Source of the DNA: an uncultured Collinsella sp.
Lineage (GTDB): Bacteria; Actinomycetota; Coriobacteriia; Coriobacteriales; Coriobacteriaceae
Length of the DNA stretch: 11,114 bases
Reading direction: 5' to 3'
NCBI GenBank assembly: GCA_900549245.1
Contig: URNQ01000039.1
Coordinates: 1-11,114, forward strand
In this document: piece by piece, positions 1 through 6,066 of the stretch
Numbering within the stretch: the stretch's first letter is position 1
How the letters are laid out: the number at the start of each line of letters is the position of its first letter
Program-made: the position numbers and the translations under genes
Notes under the pieces: model-generated
Database searches by the model: none
What the model saw: the letters and a program-made list of their open reading frames with translations, nothing else
What the model was told of the DNA's origin: nothing

Positions 1-629
1 GGCGACCCGTGACGGTTATCGCCATCGAGCGCGGTACCACGACCAAAGAGCGCATGCGTCGCAACTTTGGTATGGCACATCCCGAGGGCTACCGCAAGGC
101 ACGTCGCCTGATGCACCAAGCCGAGAAATTTGGTCGGCCGGTTCTGTGCCTGGTTGATACTTCGGGCGCGTTTTGCGGCATCGGTGCCGAGGAGCGCGGC
201 CAGGGCGAGGCGATTGCCCAGAATCTCATGGAGATGAGCGGCCTTAAGACGCCGATTGTCTCGGTGGTGACAGGCGAGGGCGGCTCTGGTGGCGCGCTGG
301 CGCTGTCCGTGGCCGACCGCATCCTGATGCTCTCGAGCTCGGCCTATTCGGTCGTGAGCCCCGAGGCCTGTGCGTCGATCCTGTGGAAGGATACCGAGCG
401 CGCGAATGAGGCCGCCGAGGCGCTTAAGCTCACGGCCCCCGATCTGCTGGCGCTCGGCATCATCGACGGCATCGTTGACGATAGGGGCCTGTCGCATGAG
501 GAGATCGCCGGCGCCGTCATGTCCTCGGCATTTGATGCCTTCGATACGCTTGGTCAGCTCGACGACGCGACCCTCACAAACCTCCGCTACGAAAAGTACC
601 GCGCAATCGGTCAGTACCGCACGATGTGA
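1..629 (+). CDS. accA: Acetyl-CoA carboxylase carboxyltransferase subunit alpha (5' partial)
   Basis: This is the carboxyltransferase alpha subunit, which with the beta subunit (AccD) moves the carboxyl group from carboxybiotin to acetyl-CoA to make malonyl-CoA, the first committed step of fatty acid synthesis in the cytoplasm. The reading frame is already open at the window edge (codons from base 3), so the true start lies upstream; about 209 residues are present against roughly 320 in the E. coli protein. Recognisable family segments in order are RRNFGMAHPEGYRKA, DTSGAFCGIGAEERGQGEAIA, the glycine-rich GEGGSGGALALSV that forms the acyl-CoA/oxyanion region, and SPEACASILWK. The GTG at base 9 is an internal valine (the family reads PVTVI here), not a start. 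The gene ends with TGA at 627-629, only 16 to 40 nt before the next gene. Identification is secure. Confidence 0.95.
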   Translation, partial: RPVTVIAIERGTTTKERMRRNFGMAHPEGYRKARRLMHQAEKFGRPVLCLVDTSGAFCGIGAEERGQGEAIAQNLMEMSGLKTPIVSVVTGEGGSGGALALSVADRILMLSSSAYSVVSPEACASILWKDTERANEAAEALKLTAPDLLALGIIDGIVDDRGLSHEEIAGAVMSSAFDAFDTLGQLDDATLTNLRYEKYRAIGQYRTM

Positions 630-654
630 CAAAGGGACAGCCCGCATGTCACAT
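624..654. repeat. Inverted repeat over the accA stop codon
   Basis: ATGTGAC (624-630) and GTCACAT (648-654) form a perfect 7-bp inverted repeat around a 17-nt spacer. ATGTCACA then recurs in direct orientation at 670-677, 24 bp after the copy at 646-653. The left arm overlaps the accA stop codon and the right arm overlaps the first possible start of the permease gene. It could be an operator for the downstream sugar permease or a weak RNA hairpin. The spacing does not match a classic CRP site. The sequence is seen directly; the role is inferred. Confidence 0.4.
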
Positions 655-669
655 TGGGAAAGGCGTTCC

Positions 670-1884
670 ATGTCACAAGTTTCTAACACCTCGTTTACAA
701 CGACGGTTTCATCAAACGCCATGGCCGTGGTGGACTATCTGTCCAAAAGTATGATGTCGGCGCTGCCGTTTATTGTCTGTGCGGCGTTGTTCCGCACCGT
801 CGCCGTCATTATGGGCGAAGGCATGCTGGGCCTGTGGTCTGCCGATTCCGAAATCTATCGCCTGTTCTACAGTTGGCTCTATAACGCCGGCTACTACTTT
901 TTGCCCATTTATCTTGGGTGGGCCGCCGCCCGCCAGCTCGGTTGCTCGGAGCAGTTGGGCATGATGTTGGGCGGCGTATTGATTGCGCCCGACCTGCTTA
1001 AGCTCGTCGATGCCGCATCGACGACGGGGGCATCGATGACTTCCGTGTATGGTCTGCTTCCCGCGCCGGTCAACGATTACACGACGACTGTTATTCCGGT
1101 TCTCATTTCGGTGCCCGTGCTATGGCGAGTGGAGTGTTTCTTTCAGCGCGTTATCCCTAAGGCCGTGACGTTTTCGTTCGTTCCGTTTGCAACCATGCTT
1201 GTCATGGTTCCGGTTTCGCTGTGTATTACGGCGCCGGCGGGCAGCTATCTAGGCATGCTGTTGGGCCAGCTTATGTTTATGCTTGGCAATTCCGGTGGCA
1301 TCGTGTCGCTGCTCACGCTCATGGGGCTTGCCGCCAGCTGGGAGTTCCTTAAGATCGCGGGCGTCAGCAACGTCGTCCTATCGCTCGCCTATGCGCAGTT
1401 TATGAGTGTGGGAACGGATTCGTGCATTCTGATCGCCGCGACGATGGCAACGTTCGCCGTTTGGGGCATGCCCTTTGGCGCGTCGCTTCGCGTTGCGGAT
1501 AAGGACGAGAAGGCGCTCATGCTGGGCTATTCAATCTCGGGTGTTCTTGGCGGCGTAAGCGAGCCGGCGCTGTACGGTTGCGGCTTTAAATATGGCAGGT
1601 GCCTGACGTGCATGGCCATTGGCGGCGCCGTCGGAGGCCTTGTTGCGGCCGTGGGCCACGTTACGGCCTATACCATCGGCATGACGAATGTCCTCATGGT
1701 CATTGGCTTTGCCACGGGCGGCATCTCGAACCTGCTGTGGTGCTGCGCCGCCGGCGGTGTGGCATTTGCGGTGTCTGCGGCGCTGAGCTACTGCTTTGGC
1801 GTGGTGCCGGCGAAGGGGCAGGCGACAGAAGACGCAGCTGATTCGCTCGAAACAGTGGCGAGCGCTGCTGAAGCAAGCGCATAA
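670..1884 (+). CDS. PTS sugar permease, stand-alone EIIC (glucose/beta-glucoside superfamily)
   Basis: This is an integral membrane permease of the phosphotransferase system, which carries a sugar across the membrane while the EIIB partner phosphorylates it. The translation (about 404 residues) is hydrophobic with around ten likely membrane segments. It carries EIIC landmarks: YYFLPIYLGWAAARQLG followed by GMMLGGVLIAPDL, and near residue 290-300 the signature GVLGGVSEPALYG, matching the family's G-[IV]-[ST]-E-P-A-[IL]-Y-G sugar-binding motif. No EIIB phosphocysteine motif or EIIA domain is present or encoded nearby, so partners must come from elsewhere. The C-terminus is a short Ala/Glu-rich polar tail. 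I chose ATG 670 because GGGAAAGG sits about 7 nt upstream; ATG 646, in frame with AAAGGGA upstream, is the alternative. The sugar cannot be told from sequence. An intrinsic terminator follows. Confidence 0.85.
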   Translation: MSQVSNTSFTTTVSSNAMAVVDYLSKSMMSALPFIVCAALFRTVAVIMGEGMLGLWSADSEIYRLFYSWLYNAGYYFLPIYLGWAAARQLGCSEQLGMMLGGVLIAPDLLKLVDAASTTGASMTSVYGLLPAPVNDYTTTVIPVLISVPVLWRVECFFQRVIPKAVTFSFVPFATMLVMVPVSLCITAPAGSYLGMLLGQLMFMLGNSGGIVSLLTLMGLAASWEFLKIAGVSNVVLSLAYAQFMSVGTDSCILIAATMATFAVWGMPFGASLRVADKDEKALMLGYSISGVLGGVSEPALYGCGFKYGRCLTCMAIGGAVGGLVAAVGHVTAYTIGMTNVLMVIGFATGGISNLLWCCAAGGVAFAVSAALSYCFGVVPAKGQATEDAADSLETVASAAEASA

Positions 1885-1892
1885 ATCTGTGC

Positions 1893-1915
1893 GACAAAAG
1901 GACGATTCCTTTGTC
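1893..1915 (+). repeat. Small hairpin after the permease gene
   Basis: GACAAAAGGA (1893-1902) pairs with TCCTTTGTC (1907-1915) with one bulged A and a CGAT loop. It lies 8 nt after the permease stop and just before the main terminator. The left arm resembles TGTGACAAAGGGACAG at 625-640 upstream of the same gene (13 of 16 positions agree over 1890-1905), so the permease is flanked by related short repeats. Confidence 0.45.
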
Positions 1916-1922
1916 ATATTCC

Positions 1923-1956
1923 AAGGCTGCGGCCCGTGTGGGCTGCGGCCTTTTTG
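1923..1956 (+). terminator. Intrinsic terminator of the PTS permease gene
   Basis: A 13-bp stem, AAGGCTGCGGCCC (1923-1935) with GGGCTGCGGCCTT (1940-1952), contains two G-U wobble pairs, closes a GTGT loop and runs into TTTTT (1951-1955). This is a textbook Rho-independent terminator on the plus strand. It separates the accA/permease transcript from the metal transporter downstream. Confidence 0.85.
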
Positions 1957-2028
1957 TATCTGGAGGACAAAGTGGCTACACTACAATCCGTTTGAGCAAT
2001 AGATATATAGGTAGTACCGTGGGGACTG

Positions 2029-3189
2029 ATGAGGATGGTCGAGTGGATTGTTCGTCGTGCGCAGGGCGACCGTGCGCGCGTGGGAACGTTGACGGGCATA
2101 GTGTGTATTCTCGCCAATGTTGCGCTTTGCGCTGCGAAGGGTGCAATTGGCGTGCTGTCGGGATCGGTTTCGATTGTGGCGGACGCCATGAACAACCTGT
2201 CCGATGCCAGCTCGAACATCGTGAGCGTGCTTGGCTTTAAGCTGGCGGGCAAGCCGGCCGACCCCGAGCATCCTTACGGACATGGCCGCTACGAGTGTAT
2301 CTCGGGTCTGGTCGTGGCGGCGCTCGTGCTGCTGATTGGCGTTGAGCTGGTGAAGTCCTCGGTTGAGCGCATCATCCACCCCGAACCTGTCGAGTTCTCG
2401 CTTACCCTGGTGGCAGTCTTGGTGCTTTCGATGATTGTTAAGCTCTGGATGGCGGCCCTCAACCAAAAGCTCGGCGATCGCATTGAGTCCGAGACGTTGC
2501 ATGCGACCGCTCAGGACTCAAAGAACGATGTCCTAGCTACGGGTGCCGTGCTGGCGTGCGCAATTGTTTCGCAGGTGACGCACATCAATCTTGACGCATG
2601 GGTCGGCCTTGCCGTTGGCGCCTATATCGGCTGGAGTGGTTTTGAGCTCATCCAGGATACGGTGAGCCCGCTTTTGGGCCAGGCGCCCGATCCCAAGCTG
2701 GTCAAACATATCCGAGACAAGATCATGAGCTACCCCGGCGTTTTGGGCGTCCACGACCTTATGGTTCACGATTATGGTCCGGGCAGGAAGTTCGCAAGTG
2801 CGCACGCCGAGATGGCGGCCGAGGCCAGCCCGCTGGAAAGTCACGACACGCTCGATAACATCGAGCAGTCGTTTAGGAACGAAGACGGTATGATCGTCAC
2901 GCTCCATTACGACCCCATCGTGACCGACGATCCAAAGGTGGCGAGCATGCGTTTGCGCATTAACGCCATGGCCCAGGAGATTGATAGCCGCCTCTCGATC
3001 CACGACTTGCGTTGCGTACCGGGCCCCACGCACACCAATGTGATTTTTGACTGCGTGCGACCCTCGGATTTGCCGATGAGCGCCGAGGACCTAAAGCGCG
3101 CGTTGGCGAAACGTGTCGAATCGGAATATCCCAAGTCGATTGCCAAGATCACGATCGACGAAGACTACGTAGGCCATACCCACGAGTAG
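2029..3189 (+). CDS. Cation diffusion facilitator family metal exporter (Mn-type site)
   Basis: This is a CDF-family antiporter expected to export divalent metal from the cytoplasm in exchange for protons. The 386-residue protein has an N-terminal membrane domain (about residues 18-215) and a C-terminal cytoplasmic domain (about 220-380). The second membrane helix carries VADAMNNLSDASSN, with N55-x3-D59, and the fifth carries D163-x3-D167 (DSKND). This N/D-x3-D pairing is the pattern associated with manganese CDF proteins rather than the H/D-x3-D of zinc exporters. HPYGHGRYE (81-89) is the usual loop motif after TM2. The C-terminal domain ends in GHTHE and is longer than in minimal CDF proteins. 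Start ATG 2029 has GGGGA about 5 nt upstream; ATG 2035 is an in-frame alternative. The gene stands alone between a terminator and the next gene's ribosome binding site. Family is certain; metal is inferred. Confidence 0.9.
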   Translation: MRMVEWIVRRAQGDRARVGTLTGIVCILANVALCAAKGAIGVLSGSVSIVADAMNNLSDASSNIVSVLGFKLAGKPADPEHPYGHGRYECISGLVVAALVLLIGVELVKSSVERIIHPEPVEFSLTLVAVLVLSMIVKLWMAALNQKLGDRIESETLHATAQDSKNDVLATGAVLACAIVSQVTHINLDAWVGLAVGAYIGWSGFELIQDTVSPLLGQAPDPKLVKHIRDKIMSYPGVLGVHDLMVHDYGPGRKFASAHAEMAAEASPLESHDTLDNIEQSFRNEDGMIVTLHYDPIVTDDPKVASMRLRINAMAQEIDSRLSIHDLRCVPGPTHTNVIFDCVRPSDLPMSAEDLKRALAKRVESEYPKSIAKITIDEDYVGHTHE

Positions 3190-3228
3190 GGCCGAGCCGA
3201 TAAAGCAGCTGATGCAGAAGGGGAGAGC

Positions 3229-3855
3229 ATGAAGAAGCTATATCTACTCCGCCACGGTCAAACTGAGTTCAACGTCAAAAAGCTGGTCCAGGGTCGCTGC
3301 GATTCACCGCTGACCGACCTGGGCCGTCAGCAAGCCGGGATGGCAGCCGCGTGGCTCAAAGCCCACAACGTCGTCCCCGATAAAGTGGTCTCTTCGCCCT
3401 TAGGCCGAGCCATGGACACAGCTCAGCTCGTCGCAACCGAACTCCTCGGCCCGGATGCAGCAGTCGAGCCCTGCGAAGGCATCATCGAGCGCAGCTACGG
3501 CACCTTCGAAGAAGGCCCCCACGATGCCCTTCCCACCGACGTCTGGGACCCCGGCGAGGACCTGATCCCATTTGGCGGAGAAGGAAGCCATGCCCTGCAG
3601 GAGCGCATGGTAGGCACCCTCACCAATCTCATGGGCGCTAAGGACACCGAAACCCTCCTAGCAGTAAGCCACGGCAGCGCCAGCCGCCAATTCATCAAGG
3701 CTGCAGCCCCAGTGGACTTCGAGCTCCCAACAAAACTCCCCAACTGCGCCATCATGATCTTCGATTTTGACGAGGCAAAGTCGGGAGAAGAAAGCGACGC
3801 ACCCCAATCCAAGTTCATCTTGCAGCAAATCATCGATCCTCAACAAAGTCATTAG
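3229..3855 (+). CDS. Histidine phosphatase family protein (phosphoglycerate-mutase-like)
   Basis: This is a cytosolic phosphatase or mutase of the histidine phosphatase superfamily, which works through a phosphohistidine intermediate. The 208-residue protein begins MKKLYLLRHGQTEFN with the catalytic RHG motif (R8, H9). The other expected active-site residues are visible: R60 in SSPLGRAMDTA, acidic E87 in IIERSYGTFEE, and the second histidine H148 in AVSHGSASR. QGRCDSPLTDLGRQQA (21-36) is the usual region after the first motif. The set fits broad-specificity or cobalamin-phosphatase-like members better than a glycolytic mutase, but the substrate cannot be assigned. ATG 3229 follows AGGGGAG at good spacing. 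It lies 39 nt after the metal transporter and may be co-transcribed with it, as no terminator intervenes. Confidence 0.88.
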   Translation: MKKLYLLRHGQTEFNVKKLVQGRCDSPLTDLGRQQAGMAAAWLKAHNVVPDKVVSSPLGRAMDTAQLVATELLGPDAAVEPCEGIIERSYGTFEEGPHDALPTDVWDPGEDLIPFGGEGSHALQERMVGTLTNLMGAKDTETLLAVSHGSASRQFIKAAAPVDFELPTKLPNCAIMIFDFDEAKSGEESDAPQSKFILQQIIDPQQSH

Positions 3856-3893
3856 CCTGAGCGAGCAGAGTTAAGCAGACATCAACGTGTCGT

Positions 3894-4044
3894 CTCCCGA
3901 GCACGGCGGAGGGCCGGAGAAATATATTAAGGTCATCGCGAGTTCCGCACGCAAAGGAGAGCACTTAATGTGCTCTCCGTCTTGCGCAGGACTGTAGAGC
4001 AGGGACCTTAATATATTTCTCCGGCCCTCCGCCGTGCTCGGGAG
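3894..4044. repeat. 151-nt element with 41-nt perfect inverted arms
   Basis: The left arm 3894-3934 (begins CTCCCGAGCACGGCGG, ends TTAAGGTC) is the exact reverse complement of the right arm 4004-4044 over all 41 positions. Inside sits a second hairpin, GGAGAGCAC (3956-3964) and GTGCTCTCC (3970-3978), around TTAAT. Each arm joins a GC-rich outer half to an AT-rich inner half (AAATATATTAA). There is no coding potential, no flanking T-run and no obvious target-site duplication. It could be a MITE-like mobile remnant, a very strong RNA stem-loop after the phosphatase gene (transcript end or RNase III substrate), or a bidirectional insulator between that gene and the ribosomal cluster. Confidence 0.85.
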
Positions 4045-4095
4045 CCATCCACGCACTTTACCTGCGTAAACAATGTGAGTGAAATATGAATCTCG

Positions 4096-4122
4096 ATGGA
4101 TACGCCCGCAGCCGTGTATACT
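4096..4122 (+). promoter_or_regulatory. Promoter-like motif upstream of rplC (copy 1)
   Basis: The segment runs ATGGATACGCCCG-CAG-CCGTGTATACT. TATACT (4117-4122) is a good -10 candidate, but the -35 match at normal spacing is poor. 23 of 26 bases (4096-4121) recur at 5961-5986 upstream of rplB. The motif contains an imperfect inverted repeat, ATACG...CGTGT, so it could also be an operator. It lies about 190 nt before the rplC start, leaving room for a structured leader. Function is inferred from position and repetition. Confidence 0.55.
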
Positions 4123-4233
4123 AAACAGCTGTGTGAAACCAGGGGAGTATTCTGGCTGGACAAAATGCCTGCTTAATAGGGTTGTCAGGTAGTCCGGGCG
4201 AAATACAAGGCTGGGGAGCACGTCGTGTAAGTA

Positions 4234-4285
4234 GTGGTCCTCTAGGGGCGTACGCTCGGTGGTGTACGCATTGTCCCAAGACCAC
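4234..4285 (+). promoter_or_regulatory. Structured leader RNA upstream of rplC
   Basis: A nested stem can be read: GTGGTC (4234-4239) with GACCAC (4280-4285), then GGG (4245-4247) with CCC (4275-4277), then GCGTAC (4248-4253) with GTACGC (4264-4269) closing a 10-nt loop. It ends about 10 nt before the candidate ribosome binding site of rplC. Position and shape suit an autogenous ribosomal-protein leader, as known for the S10 operon of E. coli (repressed by L4), but this sequence is not one I recognise. The rest of 4123-4233 shows only a weak CCAG...CTGG hairpin. Confidence 0.5.
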
Positions 4286-4305
4286 GCGAGAGTTGGGATC
4301 ATATC

Positions 4306-4926
4306 TTGATCAGCATGATTCTCGGCCGCAAGATTGGCATGACCCAGGTTTGGGACGAGGACGATAACGTCGTTCCCGTCACGGTCATCCAGGCTGGCCC
4401 CTGCGCTGTCTCGCAGGTTAAAACTCAGGCAACCGACGGCTATGACGCCGTCCAGATCGGTTTCGGCGACATCAAGGCCAAGAACGTGAACAAGCCCATG
4501 GCTGGTCACTTCGCCAAGGCTGGCGTCGAGCCTGTCCGCTTCCTTCGTGAGGTCCGCGTCGAGAACGGCGAGGAGCACAAGGTCGGCGAGGTCGTCACCG
4601 TCGCTGATTTCGCTGATGTCGAGAAGGTCGACGTCATCGGTACCTCCAAGGGTAAGGGCTTCCAGGGTCGCATCAAGCGCTGGGGTCAGCGCCGCGGTCC
4701 TATGACGCATGGTTCTCACTTCCAGCGTCACCCCGGTTCTATCGGTCAGTGCGCCTATCCTGCGCGCGTCCTCAAGGGCGTCAAGATGGCCGGTCACATG
4801 GGTAACGAGCGCGTTACCGTCAAGAACCTTTCCGTTGTCCGCATCGATGCCGAGCAGAACCTCATCTTGGTCAAGGGCGCTGTCCCGGGTGCCAAGAATG
4901 GTCTCGTCGCCATCCGTATGGCCTAA
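4306..4926 (+). CDS. rplC: 50S ribosomal protein L3
   Basis: L3 binds 23S rRNA near the peptidyl transferase centre and is one of the first proteins in 50S assembly. The 206-residue protein has the typical start MILGRKIGMTQVWDEDDNVVPVTVIQAGPC, the central KGKGFQGRIKRW and the conserved loop HGSHFQRHPGSIGQ, and is of normal length. The start is unusual: TTG 4306 gives MISMILGRK and has GGGA 7 nt upstream, while ATG 4315 gives MILGRK but is 16 nt from that GGGA. I prefer TTG on spacing. It is the first gene of the ribosomal run here; the usual upstream neighbour rpsJ is absent. rplD follows after 46 nt. Confidence 0.95.
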   Translation: MISMILGRKIGMTQVWDEDDNVVPVTVIQAGPCAVSQVKTQATDGYDAVQIGFGDIKAKNVNKPMAGHFAKAGVEPVRFLREVRVENGEEHKVGEVVTVADFADVEKVDVIGTSKGKGFQGRIKRWGQRRGPMTHGSHFQRHPGSIGQCAYPARVLKGVKMAGHMGNERVTVKNLSVVRIDAEQNLILVKGAVPGAKNGLVAIRMA

Positions 4927-4972
4927 GGGCCCAGCCCATTTAGCCCAGCGTCATACCAAGGAGAACACTTAA

Positions 4973-5599
4973 ATGGCAAAGTTTGAAGTAAAGAACAGCG
5001 AGGGCAAGAAGGTCGCCGAGGCCGAGCTCGCCGCTGAGGTGTACGGCATCGAGCCGAACATCCACGTTATGCACCACATCGTCAAGTGCCAGATGGCCTC
5101 TTGGCGTCAGGGCACCCAGTCTGCTAAGGGCCGCTCTGAGGTTTCCGGTGGCGGCAAGAAGCCTTGGCGTCAGAAGGGCACCGGCCGTGCCCGCCAGGGT
5201 TCCATCCGTGCTGCCCAGTGGCGTCACGGTGGCGTTGTCTTCGCCCCCAAGCCCCGTTCCTACGCTAAGCGTATGAACAACAAGGAGGTCAAGCTGGCTA
5301 TGCGCTCCGCGCTGTCCGCCAAGCTGGCCGATGGCGAGCTCGTGCTCGTCGACGACTACGGCTTCGAGAAGCCTTCCACCAAGGCTGCCGTCGCCATGCT
5401 CAAGGCTCTCGGCCTTGAGGGCAGGCGTCTGACCATCATCGTTCGCGATGAGGACGTCAACGCCTACCTGTCGTTCCGCAACATTCCCAAGACGTTCATC
5501 ATCACCGCTGACGAGGCCAACACCTACGATCTCGTCAACAACAACGCTGTGCTGATGCCCGCCGACATCGCCGCTCACTTCGGGGAGGTGCTTGCATAA
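4973..5599 (+). CDS. rplD: 50S ribosomal protein L4
   Basis: L4 binds domain I of 23S rRNA and its extended loop lines the nascent peptide exit tunnel; in several bacteria it also represses the S10 operon. The 208-residue protein has the hallmark tunnel loop GGGKKPWRQKGTGRARQGSIR (about residues 59-79, basic and Gly-rich), followed by WRHGGVVFAPKPRSY. The C-terminal half has the usual alpha/beta fold segments, such as LVLVDDYGFEKPSTK. ATG 4973 follows AAGGAG at good spacing. The stop codon abuts the rplW start with no intervening base, suggesting translational coupling. Confidence 0.97.
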   Translation: MAKFEVKNSEGKKVAEAELAAEVYGIEPNIHVMHHIVKCQMASWRQGTQSAKGRSEVSGGGKKPWRQKGTGRARQGSIRAAQWRHGGVVFAPKPRSYAKRMNNKEVKLAMRSALSAKLADGELVLVDDYGFEKPSTKAAVAMLKALGLEGRRLTIIVRDEDVNAYLSFRNIPKTFIITADEANTYDLVNNNAVLMPADIAAHFGEVLA

Positions 5600-5887
5600 A
5601 TGACCGCCCACGAGATCATCATCCGTCCGATCGTGTCCGAGCGTTCCTTCTCCGGCATGGAGCTGAACAAGTACACGTTCGAGGTCGCCAAGGATGCTAA
5701 CAAGTATCAGATCAAGGACGCTGTCGAGGAGATCTTCGGCGTCAAGGTCGTTCGCGTGAACACCCTGACGGTCAAGCCCAAGACCAAGCGCGTGCGCTAT
5801 GTCGCCGGCAAGACCCGTTCTTGGAAGAAGGCCATCGTCACGCTGGCCGAGGGCGACACCATCGAGGTCTTTGGCAACCAGGCCTAA
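5600..5887 (+). CDS. rplW: 50S ribosomal protein L23
   Basis: L23 sits at the exit of the peptide tunnel and is the docking site for trigger factor and the signal recognition particle. The 95-residue protein shows IIIRPIVSERSF at the start, NKYTFEVAKDANKYQIKDAVEEIFGVKV in the middle, and the basic loop KPKTKRVRYVAGKTRSWKKAIV, all standard for bacterial L23. ATG 5600 directly follows the rplD stop; its ribosome binding site GGGGAGG lies inside the rplD end. A hairpin and a 179-nt gap follow, so this is probably the last gene of the first expression module. Confidence 0.97.
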   Translation: MTAHEIIIRPIVSERSFSGMELNKYTFEVAKDANKYQIKDAVEEIFGVKVVRVNTLTVKPKTKRVRYVAGKTRSWKKAIVTLAEGDTIEVFGNQA

Positions 5888-5904
5888 GACTCGCTGCTGT
5901 TGAG

Positions 5905-5942
5905 TGAGCTCATGCCTCCCAAATAGGGGAGGCGAGAGCTCA
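5905..5942 (+). terminator. Hairpin after rplW, possible attenuator or partial terminator
   Basis: TGAGCTC (5905-5911) pairs with GAGCTCA (5936-5942), and after a 2x2 internal loop GCCTCCC (5914-5920) pairs with GGGAGGC (5927-5933), with loop AAATAG. A short TTTT follows at 5946-5949. The stem is strong but the U-tract is short and slightly displaced, so it may only partly terminate or may protect the 3' end of the rplC-rplD-rplW message. It is followed at once by the second promoter-like motif. Confidence 0.5.
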
Positions 5943-5960
5943 AGGTTTTGGGCGTATAAA

Positions 5961-5987
5961 ATGGACACGCCCGGAACCGTGTATACG
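5961..5987 (+). promoter_or_regulatory. Promoter-like motif upstream of rplB (copy 2)
   Basis: ATGGACACGCCCG-GAA-CCGTGTATACG repeats the motif upstream of rplC with 3 mismatches in 26. The inverted repeat ACACG (5965-5969) / CGTGT (5978-5982) is perfect here and kept through a G-T pair in the rplC copy. TATACG is a possible -10; TATAAA at 5955-5960 is another. The two copies share no similarity in their flanks, so the motif itself appears selected. A second transcription start for the rplB module is the simplest reading. Confidence 0.55.
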
Positions 5988-5995
5988 TCCGGTGT

Positions 5996-6036
5996 CATCG
6001 CACCCGAGGCAGAACCTCGAATCCCTGTCTGCGATG
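5996..6036 (+). promoter_or_regulatory. Structured leader RNA upstream of rplB
   Basis: CATCGCA (5996-6002) pairs with TGCGATG (6030-6036), and inside it CGAGG (6005-6009) pairs with CCTCG (6015-6019). The stem starts right after the promoter-like motif and ends about 15-20 nt before the rplB ribosome binding site. It is a candidate 5' leader for autogenous control or message stability. The role is inferred. Confidence 0.45.
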
Positions 6037-6066
6037 GCTAACGGATTCCTATTGAAAGGGATTGTA

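Noticed and set aside
370..645. Upstream in-frame extension of the permease reading frame over accA
   Set aside because: This stretch overlaps the secure accA frame and encodes an Arg/Ser-rich sequence unlike any permease; good starts exist at 646 and 670.
625..653. CRP-type TGTGA...TCACA operator
   Set aside because: The half-sites are 19 nt apart instead of 6, so it cannot be a classic CRP site; kept only as an inverted repeat.
4123..4305. tRNA or small protein gene hidden before rplC
   Set aside because: No cloverleaf or T-loop motif and no start-plus-Shine-Dalgarno frame of useful length; the structure is better explained as a leader RNA.
4940..5998. Long open minus-strand frame opposite rplD and rplW (352 codons)
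   Set aside because: It mirrors the strong codon bias of the ribosomal genes on the other strand, has no family resemblance and crosses the promoter motif. The same holds for the minus-strand frames at 3871-4797, 6049-6927 and 7133-8116.
5992..6066. N-terminal extension of L2
   Set aside because: The family starts at MAVKHLKPT, with a ribosome binding site directly before ATG 6067, and the extension overlaps the structured leader.
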